A DNA stretch of 48,751 nt from an uncultured Collinsella sp. (GTDB taxonomy: Bacteria; Actinomycetota; Coriobacteriia; Coriobacteriales; Coriobacteriaceae): contig CAKUEU010000006.1 in NCBI GenBank assembly GCA_934646865.1, positions 1 through 48,751 on the forward strand, given 5' to 3'. The notes beneath the pieces are model-generated. The model made no database searches. It was not told where the DNA came from and saw only the letters and a list, made by a program, of their open reading frames with translations. The translations under genes and the position numbers were made by a program. Positions 37,810 to 45,188 of this stretch are shown here, one piece after another; the stretch's first letter is position 1; each line of letters begins with the position of its first letter.

Positions 37810-38072
37810 AACGATAGCTCGCCGGTTGTTTCTTTCCAACGTTTGCAAATCAGCGCATGGTTAGATGAAACAAACTGCATGATATCGCGTAAATCCCGAG
37901 CAGGAATATCGCCCTTGTTATGGGCCAGCTTGCATCCGCCGGAGCGGGTAAGCCATATCTTGGTTGCCTCGGCAGTGGGGCGCTTGACCGCGATATGCAC
38001 ATGGACAGGTTCGCCGTTTTCCCCTGTCCAGAAAAAGATGATGTACGGCCCGAGTCGGAAAAGACTAGGCAT
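37800..38072 (-). CDS. DUF4160-family small protein
   Basis: A 90-residue protein that starts MPSLFRLGPYIIFFWTGENG and contains EPVHVHIAVKRPTAEATKIW, matching the DUF4160 pattern (short N-terminal beta hairpin, then PVHVHV-like strand). Such genes are often paired with a small partner and have been suggested to act as toxin-antitoxin-like modules; function is not established. The start at 38072 overlaps the stop of the upstream partner by 8 bp, so they are translationally coupled. The 3' end overlaps the convergent 37297 gene. Confidence 0.82.
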   Translation of the reverse strand: MPSLFRLGPYIIFFWTGENGEPVHVHIAVKRPTAEATKIWLTRSGGCKLAHNKGDIPARDLRDIMQFVSSNHALICKRWKETTGELSFYC

Positions 38073-38325
38073 AGACTCGTCCGCCTTCGTAGGCAAAACG
38101 CAGGATGAGCGGGGCATTGTTGCGTACGAAATCATCGAGCTCTTTGAGGTCCGCTTCGCTAAAGCCCTCGTGCGACACCCAGTTGAATGCCGGCAAGATA
38201 CACTCTGCCGTGTCAAAACCCCAATCGCGGGGACGCTCCACAACGACCTTTACCGTGTTGTCCTCACGGACTTCGGAATACGAAACCTGCGTATCGTCCT
38301 CAAGGCGGACATATTCCCACATCAT
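38065..38325 (-). CDS. Small acidic protein paired with the DUF4160 gene
   Basis: An 86-residue acidic protein (MMWEYVRLEDDTQVSYSEV onward, ending FAYEGGRVYA) that I cannot assign to a named family. GGAG lies about 7 bp before the ATG at 38325, and a TATACT -10 lies at 38365-38360, inside the gap after dnaX. Its 8-bp overlap with the DUF4160 start suggests a two-gene cassette with its own promoter. It could be the antitoxin-like partner; this is inferred from arrangement only. Confidence 0.75.
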   Translation of the reverse strand: MMWEYVRLEDDTQVSYSEVREDNTVKVVVERPRDWGFDTAECILPAFNWVSHEGFSEADLKELDDFVRNNAPLILRFAYEGGRVYA

Positions 38326-38359
38326 AAGCTCGCTCCGTTCAAAGGGTCCTCTTCTTGAG

Positions 38360-38365
38360 CAGTAT
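38360..38365 (-). promoter_or_regulatory. -10 element of the DUF4160 cassette
   Basis: TATACT on the minus strand 35 bp upstream of the 38325 start; the -35 position would fall in the last codons of dnaX and is weak. Confidence 0.4.
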
Positions 38366-38379
38366 ACCCGCCCGTGCAG

Positions 38380-40857
38380 CTACTCCACCGGTTTGAAAAT
38401 GGTGGATTGGCCAAAGACGCTGCGGATGAGGGCTTTGGCCTCGTCCTCGGTCTGCGGGATGCTCGGAGCTGCGCCCCGGTGGCCGAAGGGGCTGCCGGCG
38501 CCAGGGTTGGACTCCCAGGGAGCCGCGGGGGCATCGTCGTTTGCGGGAGCAGCCGCGGCAGGCTTGGGCTCCGGAGCCGCGCCGGGCACGTCGAACGGGG
38601 GCAGATCGTCCCCGCTCGCATTGGCAGCGAAGCCGCCGACCATGGCGTCGTCGTAGGGCACCTGCTCGGACTCCCACGGCGCAGACTGCGTGGCAGGCTG
38701 GGCTTTGGAAGCGAGCACGCGCTCGGGCGCACGGGGCGCGGGCTCCGTCGGAAGCTTGCCCGTAGCGGGAGCGCCGGCGGGGTTGTCCGAACGCAGCCAG
38801 GGAGCCTTGCCCAGGTCGGATGACTTGGGGGCAGGAGCGGCAGCGGGCTTGGGCGTGGGCGCAGTGGCAGCAGGTGTGGGCGTAACGGGCTTAGGCGCCG
38901 ACGGGGTCGGTGCCATCACCGGCGTCGCTTGCTGCGGCGCGCTGACGCTCGAGGATGCAGGGGCCGCTGAGGACACGGGTTGCGGGTCCGCAGATACCGC
39001 AGCCCGTGCAGATGGAGAATGCTCCTCATGTTGAGGAGCCGGCGTGCCACCCCCATCCAGGACATAGTCGACGGTGCGACGACCGAAGACCGCGCAGACC
39101 GTCGGCAGGACCACCGACTGCGTGTCGGCGCGACCGAGCATCTTGATGGCAAAGGTCGAGCCCGCGGGGAACGAGACCGTGAGCTTGGAGCCGTCGTCAG
39201 CCGTGGCGCGAGCATTGAGCAGCAGGCCCGCATAGGAGGCCTGACGGGCTTTGACGCGCTCGACGACCTTAGCCCATTTGCGCTGGAGCTCGCCAGCGTC
39301 CTCGACCGCAGGGGTCTCGGCGGCGGCAGCGGCGGCAACTTGGGCGGCGTTATTGAGCTTGGACGCAGGCGCCGGCGCGGGCGATGCGGCAGGCGTGGAA
39401 GCCGGAGCCGCAACGGGCTGAGGAGCCGGCGTGGGCGCAGGCGCAGGAGCCGCGGGCTTGGAAGTCGATGCGGGAGCGGGCTGAGCCACCGGAGCAGTCG
39501 CAGCGCCGCGGTCCCAAGGCATGCCGCCCTGGTGCGCGGACGTAGCGGCAGGAGCGGTCGCCGCCGGAGCAGCAGCACGGGCACCCGAGATGAGCGTCGG
39601 CTGCTGCGTCGCTGCAGGCGCAGCAGCAACGGGCGCCGGGGCAGCCTGAGCAGCAGCCACGCTCACCGGCACCGCGGCATTGGCAACCCTAGCCTCCAAA
39701 CGCGCCACGCGCTCAGCCAAGGCCTCAATGGTCAGATCGGCCTCGGGACGAGCCAGACGGGTGCAGGCGATCTCGAGCACTAGGCGCACATCACTCGCGC
39801 CCCTCATCTCCAGCGCGGCATCGTCGAGCACCGTCAGCACGCGAGCCAGGCGGTCGGCAGGATGCTCGCCAAAGGCAGCGGACTCGGCCGCAAGCGCCTC
39901 GGCCTGCTCGGCTCCGCCCTCAAACAGCTCGGCACGGGCGCCGGCAACGCAGGCCACGTACACGTCGCGTACGTGCGCCACCAGGTCGCGCGTCAACTCC
40001 AGCAGGTCATTGCCCTCCTCGACCTGCGCGCGAATGAGGCCATAGAGCTCGGCAACATCACGTGACGCAATGGCGCGTGCAAACTCGCCCAGAATCTGGT
40101 CCGAGACCTCACCCAAAAGCGAGCGGGCGTCGTCCGCATGCACGGCGCCGTTGCCAAAGACACTCAACTGCTCCAACGTGGAAAGGGCATCGCGCATGCC
40201 GCCCTTGGCATGGCGCGCCACGATAGCCAGCGCCTCGCCGTCGTAGTCGAAGCCCTCCCGCTCGCACACGTAGGCCAGGCGATGCTCAATATCCTCATTA
40301 CCGATACGGTGGAAATCGAAGCGCTGGCAGCGCGAGAGGATGGTCTCCAGAATCTTTTGCGGGTCGGTGGTGCACAGCACAAAGATCACGTGCGCCGGCG
40401 GCTCCTCGAGTGTCTTGAGCAGCGCGTTGAACGCCGCCGTCGTGAGCATGTGGACCTCGTCGATGATATAGATCTTGTACTTGCCGCGCACCGGGGCAAA
40501 GTTGACGGAGTTGATGATCTCCTCGCGCACGTTGTCCACGCCGGTGCGGGAAGCGGCATCGAGCTCGTAGACGTCCGGGTGGTTACCCTCGGCGATGAGC
40601 TCGCACTCCTCGCAGGTGCCGTCGGGCATGCAGCCGCTCGCGCCCTCGGCACGCGCCGCCTCGGCATTGCGGCAGAGCAGTGCCTTGGCAAGGATGCGCG
40701 CCATGGTGGTCTTGCCCGTGCCGCGCGGACCGCAGAACAGGTAAGCGTGGGACAGGCGCCCCTCGGTAATGGCGTGCTCGAGCGTCGAGACGATATGCTG
40801 CTGGCCCACCACGGACTCGAAGGTGAGCGGGCGATACTTTCGGTACAACGATTCCAT
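38380..40857 (-). CDS. dnaX: DNA polymerase III subunits gamma and tau
   Basis: Clamp-loader ATPase subunit. The 825-residue product starts MESLYRKYRPLTFESVVGQQ. It has Walker A GPRGTGKTT (43-51), the zinc-binding cysteines at 62, 76, 82 and 85, Walker B IIDEVHML, and the SRC arginine finger in ILSRCQRFDFHRI, followed by the domain III helices. Residues from about 435 on are largely an Ala/Pro-rich linker around a tau-like segment (ELQRKWAKVVERVKARQASYAGLLLNARA), which is long for the family. GGGGGAG precedes the ATG at 40857. No A-rich slippery site for a programmed frameshift is visible. Usually the first gene before ybaB-recR. Confidence 0.96.
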   Translation of the reverse strand: MESLYRKYRPLTFESVVGQQHIVSTLEHAITEGRLSHAYLFCGPRGTGKTTMARILAKALLCRNAEAARAEGASGCMPDGTCEECELIAEGNHPDVYELDAASRTGVDNVREEIINSVNFAPVRGKYKIYIIDEVHMLTTAAFNALLKTLEEPPAHVIFVLCTTDPQKILETILSRCQRFDFHRIGNEDIEHRLAYVCEREGFDYDGEALAIVARHAKGGMRDALSTLEQLSVFGNGAVHADDARSLLGEVSDQILGEFARAIASRDVAELYGLIRAQVEEGNDLLELTRDLVAHVRDVYVACVAGARAELFEGGAEQAEALAAESAAFGEHPADRLARVLTVLDDAALEMRGASDVRLVLEIACTRLARPEADLTIEALAERVARLEARVANAAVPVSVAAAQAAPAPVAAAPAATQQPTLISGARAAAPAATAPAATSAHQGGMPWDRGAATAPVAQPAPASTSKPAAPAPAPTPAPQPVAAPASTPAASPAPAPASKLNNAAQVAAAAAAETPAVEDAGELQRKWAKVVERVKARQASYAGLLLNARATADDGSKLTVSFPAGSTFAIKMLGRADTQSVVLPTVCAVFGRRTVDYVLDGGGTPAPQHEEHSPSARAAVSADPQPVSSAAPASSSVSAPQQATPVMAPTPSAPKPVTPTPAATAPTPKPAAAPAPKSSDLGKAPWLRSDNPAGAPATGKLPTEPAPRAPERVLASKAQPATQSAPWESEQVPYDDAMVGGFAANASGDDLPPFDVPGAAPEPKPAAAAPANDDAPAAPWESNPGAGSPFGHRGAAPSIPQTEDEAKALIRSVFGQSTIFKPVE

Positions 40858-40972
40858 GGGTGCTCCCCCGGGTATACTGAGTCTTGTTGCCGCGACGGCC
40901 ATGCGGTCGCACGGCATACTGCATTCATAATAACCCGTACGGCGAGCCCGCCGCGATAGGAGTCCAAAGAGC

Positions 40973-41698
40973 ATGGCAGACGCAGAGCCCAACCTCGTCC
41001 CCACCGAAGCAGCCGACCAGGTCGAGGTCGCGCTCGAGACGCAGGCCGCAGCCGATGACGGCATCCTGTACCTTAACGAGTATCAGTACGAAAACGACCT
41101 CGTCACCGATTTTGCCCGCCTGGTCGCCTCGCCCAAACGCCGCGGCTCCCTGTACGTCGCCGCCGCCATTTCCGCCCTGCTGGGCGTTGGCATGCTGGTG
41201 GCCGGCGGCAACTGGATCAAGTTCGGCGTCGTCCTGATCGTATTCGGCGCCTTTTTGGCCTGGTGGAGCAAGAATCTGCACCACACGCTCGCCCGCGACT
41301 ATATCGACGCCGTCGAGGCCGATGAGTCCATGGGCGGCCGTTACCGCCGCGTCGCCGCCAACGAGGACGGCCTGATGGTCTGGGGCAAAAGCGGCAAGTC
41401 GCAATTCTTCCCGTTTGAGAAGCTCGATCACGTACTTGACGGCGAACGCATCTTTGTGGCCATGTTCGCCGACCAGGGCGTGACGATCCCCAAGGACACC
41501 TTCGTCCGTGGCGATGCCGAGCAGTTCGGCCCCTTCCTGAAGGCCCGCATCAACAAAAAGCTCCGCATCGAGACCAAAAAGAAAAAGATGAAGGCCGAAA
41601 AGGCCGCCGCCCAGGCCAAGCAAGGCGACAAGGCCGACAAGCCCAAGGACACCAAGAGCAAGCAGCGCAAGCAGAAGAAGGACAAGAAGAATCGCTAA
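40973..41698 (+). CDS. YcxB-like membrane protein with Lys-rich tail
   Basis: A 241-residue protein. It has two adjacent membrane helices (about 60-78 and 82-100, LYVAAAISALLGVGMLVAGG and KFGVVLIVFGAFLAWW), then a cytoplasmic part with FFPFEKLDHVLDGERIFVAMF, which resembles the YcxB-like domain. The last 55 residues are almost all Lys/Ala/Asp/Gln (KKKKMKAEKAAAQAKQ), possibly nucleic-acid- or membrane-binding. AGGAGT precedes the ATG. It is divergent from dnaX, with which it shares a 115-bp promoter region. A strong terminator follows. Confidence 0.78.
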   Translation: MADAEPNLVPTEAADQVEVALETQAAADDGILYLNEYQYENDLVTDFARLVASPKRRGSLYVAAAISALLGVGMLVAGGNWIKFGVVLIVFGAFLAWWSKNLHHTLARDYIDAVEADESMGGRYRRVAANEDGLMVWGKSGKSQFFPFEKLDHVLDGERIFVAMFADQGVTIPKDTFVRGDAEQFGPFLKARINKKLRIETKKKKMKAEKAAAQAKQGDKADKPKDTKSKQRKQKKDKKNR

Positions 41699-41756
41699 GG
41701 CCAGGCTCTGACCCCAAGCCTCGGCTGCCCGCTTAGGCGAAACTTAGATTGACGGC

Positions 41757-41802
41757 GGAAACCGCATCCCGTTTTGGAGCTCCAAAGTGGGATGCGGTTT
41801 CC
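41757..41802 (+). terminator. Terminator of the YcxB-like gene
   Basis: GGAAACCGCATCCC (41757-41770) pairs perfectly with GGGATGCGGTTTCC (41789-41802), followed by TTT. The loop itself contains a palindrome TTTGGAGCTCCAAA. Confidence 0.88.
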
Positions 41803-41913
41803 TTTCACCCGAGCGTGCTACACTAGCAGCATCTATGCCACCGCGAACGCTGGAACGGGCCACGCCCCGCGCCCGCCGCTCGCAAACGAACTTTAAACGC
41901 ACGAGGGTTGGCC

Positions 41914-43758
41914 ATGCCGCTTTTCTCGCAACATACCGCCCGGTTCTCGCCGGACGTTCCCTTGGAGGGCACCAGCTCTCGCGAGCTGCTCAAGCGGTTT
42001 CAGCCGCTCGAGACGCTTGCGACCGGCGGTTTTGGCTCCATCGAGATCTGCCGCGACACGCACCTGCGCCGCCGCGTCGCCATTAAGCGTATCCCCCTCA
42101 CGGGCGGTGCCGGCATGCCCGCCAGCGACATCATGGACGTGCTGCGCGAGGCGCATACCGCCGCCATGCTTCAACATCCCAATATCGTGCAGGTTATCGA
42201 CTTTACGCACGACACCGCCTATGCCTACCTGGTCATGGAATATGTCGATGGCATGTCGCTGGCCGAGTTTTTGCATCGCGTGGACGGCCATTCGCTCACC
42301 TTTGACGAGGCAGCCGCCATTGCCGACTCGCTGGGCCAGGCACTCGCCTTCGCCCATAGCAACGGCGTGCTCCACCTGGATATTAAGCCCGCCAACGTGC
42401 TCATCGACCACTCGGGCAATGTAAAGCTCACCGACTTTGGCATGGCGCGACTGTCGTCTGCCGGCGGCTTTGGCGGCTCGCGCGGCGGCACCATCGGCTA
42501 CATGCCGCCCGAGCAGCTCGATATCGAGACCGGCACGGTCGACGAGCGCGCCGACGTCTTTGCCCTCGCCTGCGTCATCTACGAGGGCCTGTGCGGCAAC
42601 GCCCCCTTTATGGCGGCAACGCCCGCCGACTCGCTCGACCGCATCATCGGCGGCGCCACCTACCCCAGCGAGCTCATCCCGCACTTTCCCCCGGGAGCCG
42701 AGGCCGCGCTCATGAGCGCACTCTCCCCCATGCCGCAGGACCGGCCCAACAGCATCGAGGCCTTTTGCGACCAGTTGCTCGCCGGCTTGGGCAGCGTGCG
42801 CGAGGGCCGTCGCAGCCTGGAGCAGATGGTGGGCGAGCTGTCGGATGACGAACGCGCGGCAGACGATATCGAATCGTTGCCCTATGAGGACGACACCATC
42901 GAAGTCGACCCCGCACTCGGCTGGGCGGGCACGCGCTGGAGCCACGCGCGCGATTACACCATGCGCGCCATCTCGGCCCTCTCGTGTGGTGCCTTTAGCT
43001 TTTTGCTCATGCAGGCGGCTGGCGTCGCGGCGCTTCCCGGACTTATCGCCGCGGCCATCGCGATTGGGGCGGCCGCCGGCCTGGCTCCGCAGATTGGCTC
43101 AGCCATCTCGGCCGTGGGCTTTTTAGTGCTTATGGCAAACGCCACCATGCAGGCGCAAGGCATCCTGTCGATGCTGCCCGCCGCTGTGATCTTTGCCGCC
43201 GTCATGTCCGGCTGGTGGATCGCCTGGGGCCGCACCGAAGCCGCCGCGAGCGCTGCGCTCACCTGCGCGGTGGCACTTGGCTGTCTAACGGGCGACGTCC
43301 TCCTTGCCGCCGGGGTCGCTGCCGGCATCGCGGCCTTTTGGCTCGGCCCGGCAAGTGCTGCCGCCGCCACGGGCATGGGTGCGCTTTTTGCCCGCCTGGC
43401 CACGGTCGCGCTTTCTGCCGGAGGCGTGCTGGGGCTCGGCAACGTCGCCGCAGCGCTGGGAGATGCGTTCCTCTGGGCCGCCATTGTGCTCGCCGCGGCG
43501 ACAGCTGCGCTGACATCCCTGCTGCTCAATGCCCATGCCAAACGTGCCGAGCAGGGCTCGAACCTCGCCGCCATGGCCGTCTGCGGCATCGGCTGCGCGG
43601 CGTCGCTTTGTCTTGCACACCATATGGAAATTGCCGGCCTTGCGGCCGCGGTCGTCGTCAAGGCGGCGGTTGCGGGAATCCTATCCTCTATAATCGTTGG
43701 GATATGCCTATATTTGCTCGGATACCAAAGAACCTATACGGAGAGTGATCTTTCGTGA
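41914..43758 (+). CDS. Membrane Ser/Thr protein kinase of the envelope cluster
   Basis: A 614-residue Hanks-type kinase. The kinase domain (about 20-285) has TGGFGSIEICRD, catalytic lysine in VAIKRIPL, catalytic loop HLDIKPANVLI (Leu in place of the usual Arg before Asp), LTDFGMA and the activation-loop GTIGYMPPEQL. About eight hydrophobic helices fill the C-terminal 270 residues (VAALPGLIAAAIAIGAAAGL onward). No PASTA domains are present, unlike PknB. The ATG at 41914 (MPLFSQHTAR) follows AGGG. Its stop overlaps the GTG start of FhaA. It probably phosphorylates FhaA/FhaB and is reversed by the PP2C phosphatase. Confidence 0.92.
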   Translation: MPLFSQHTARFSPDVPLEGTSSRELLKRFQPLETLATGGFGSIEICRDTHLRRRVAIKRIPLTGGAGMPASDIMDVLREAHTAAMLQHPNIVQVIDFTHDTAYAYLVMEYVDGMSLAEFLHRVDGHSLTFDEAAAIADSLGQALAFAHSNGVLHLDIKPANVLIDHSGNVKLTDFGMARLSSAGGFGGSRGGTIGYMPPEQLDIETGTVDERADVFALACVIYEGLCGNAPFMAATPADSLDRIIGGATYPSELIPHFPPGAEAALMSALSPMPQDRPNSIEAFCDQLLAGLGSVREGRRSLEQMVGELSDDERAADDIESLPYEDDTIEVDPALGWAGTRWSHARDYTMRAISALSCGAFSFLLMQAAGVAALPGLIAAAIAIGAAAGLAPQIGSAISAVGFLVLMANATMQAQGILSMLPAAVIFAAVMSGWWIAWGRTEAAASAALTCAVALGCLTGDVLLAAGVAAGIAAFWLGPASAAAATGMGALFARLATVALSAGGVLGLGNVAAALGDAFLWAAIVLAAATAALTSLLLNAHAKRAEQGSNLAAMAVCGIGCAASLCLAHHMEIAGLAAAVVVKAAVAGILSSIIVGICLYLLGYQRTYTESDLS

Positions 43759-44765
43759 ACTTCCTGAACATCTTCGAGGACCACGTGGCCGGCATCTTCG
43801 GTGCCACCCGTGCCCCGTTCTCCTTTAAGAAGCTTGCCAAGCAGGCCGCTCGCGACATGGAGGATCAGACTCTGGTGATCAACGGCGTCAATACCGCGCC
43901 GGCACTCTATACCATCCTGATCGCCGCCGATGACGATCCCATGCTCGCCCCGTTCTATCCCGAGCTTTCGCGCGAGGTCCGCGAGTTTGTGAAGGCGCAG
44001 GCCGAAAAGCGCCGCTATGTGTTTGTCGGCGAGCCCCTCGTTCGCTTTATGATCGACCCGCAGCTTCGCGCCGGTAAGTTCTCGGTCTTTGCCGAGAACG
44101 TCGACGCCCCCACGCTCGGCCGCCTGTACGAGGAAGAGCGCGCCTACCAAAATGGCCTGGGCCAGAACAACTCGGCCGCAAGCCGCGCCGCCAGCGCTCC
44201 CCGCGCCGGCAAGCAGCAGTTCGCCGCTCCGCAGCAGCAGCACCCCGCTGCCATGCCCCAGCAGCCGGCGCCCCGTGCCGCCGCTCCCGACCCGCTCGCC
44301 GTGGCCGATCCCTTTGCACCCAACGTCCCCGACCCCGCCGCCGCGCCCATTCCGGTGCCCCAGACCGTCTCGCGCGATGCGCTTGCCGGCATGGGCGGAG
44401 CCGCCGCAACTGGCGCCGCCGTGGGCCTTGGCGCCGCAGCCGGTATCGCTTCTAACATGGCGAGCACCCGCGTCCCGCAGCGTCCGCTCGCCCAGCTCGT
44501 CGACGTCGTGAGCGGCGAGAGCCACAGCATCACCTCCGCGCAGGTGACCATCGGTCGCGAGCGCTCGGTTTCGGACATCGCCCTGCGCGACCCCAACGTG
44601 TCGCGCCGTCACGCCCAGCTCACCTTTACCGGTTCGGACTGGTCAATCGAGGACCTCAATTCCACCAACGGCACGCTCGTCAACAACCGCCGCATCACGC
44701 GCTGCCCGCTGCGCAACGGCGATCTGCTGACGTTTGGCCTGAGCACCTTTGAATTTAGGGGATAG
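43755..44765 (+). CDS. fhaA: FHA-domain protein FhaA (DUF3662 + FHA)
   Basis: A 336-residue cytoplasmic adaptor. The N-terminal DUF3662 domain (about 1-135; MNFLNIFEDHVAGIFGATRAPFSF) is followed by an Ala/Pro/Gln-rich linker (about 136-245) and a C-terminal FHA domain (about 260-336; VTIGRERSVSDI, SRRHAQLTF, IEDLNSTNGTLVNN). In mycobacteria FhaA binds phosphorylated MviN and helps regulate peptidoglycan synthesis. It starts with GTG in a GTGA overlap with the kinase stop, with GGAGAG upstream, so translation is coupled. Confidence 0.94.
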   Translation: MNFLNIFEDHVAGIFGATRAPFSFKKLAKQAARDMEDQTLVINGVNTAPALYTILIAADDDPMLAPFYPELSREVREFVKAQAEKRRYVFVGEPLVRFMIDPQLRAGKFSVFAENVDAPTLGRLYEEERAYQNGLGQNNSAASRAASAPRAGKQQFAAPQQQHPAAMPQQPAPRAAAPDPLAVADPFAPNVPDPAAAPIPVPQTVSRDALAGMGGAAATGAAVGLGAAAGIASNMASTRVPQRPLAQLVDVVSGESHSITSAQVTIGRERSVSDIALRDPNVSRRHAQLTFTGSDWSIEDLNSTNGTLVNNRRITRCPLRNGDLLTFGLSTFEFRG

Positions 44766-44771
44766 TCGCTT

Positions 44772-45188
44772 ATGAACATCGATATCGTCCTTTTTGCAGG
44801 CCGCATCGTCCTGGTCGCCCTGCTCTATATCTTCCTGTTCGCCGTCATGAAGACCGGCGTGGGACTCGTGCGCGGCCAGCGCCGCGACTCCGCTATCTGG
44901 ACGATCGATGTGGACAAGGGTCCGCGCGGCATCCGTGGCATCCATGTGGACATGCTCGGCCCCGTCATCGTCGGCCGCTCGCCGTCCTCGGACATCTGCA
45001 TCAACGAACCGTTTGTCTCGGCCTCGCACGCGCGCTTTTCGCTGCAGGGCCCGGCACTCATCATCGAGGACCTCAACTCGCTTAACGGCACGCTCGTCAA
45101 CGGCCGCCAGCTCGTGGAGCCCGCGACGCTGCGCGAGGGCGACGAGGTCCAGATTGGCGATGTGGTCATGAAGGTGAACCGTCGATGA
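44772..45188 (+). CDS. fhaB: FHA-domain protein FhaB
   Basis: A 138-residue protein with one N-terminal membrane helix (about 8-28, FAGRIVLVALLYIFLFAVM) and a C-terminal FHA domain (about 65-135; PVIVGRSPSSDI, SASHARFSL, IEDLNSLNGTLVNG). The order FhaA-FhaB-PstP-RodA matches actinobacterial envelope clusters, where FhaB interacts with septal and elongation proteins. AGGGG lies upstream; the stop TGA overlaps the phosphatase ATG by 4 bp. Confidence 0.93.
   Translation: MNIDIVLFAGRIVLVALLYIFLFAVMKTGVGLVRGQRRDSAIWTIDVDKGPRGIRGIHVDMLGPVIVGRSPSSDICINEPFVSASHARFSLQGPALIIEDLNSLNGTLVNGRQLVEPATLREGDEVQIGDVVMKVNRR

Noticed and set aside
38380..40857. Programmed frameshift in dnaX producing gamma
   Set aside because: No A-rich slippery heptamer is visible in the linker region; the full frame to tau is open.
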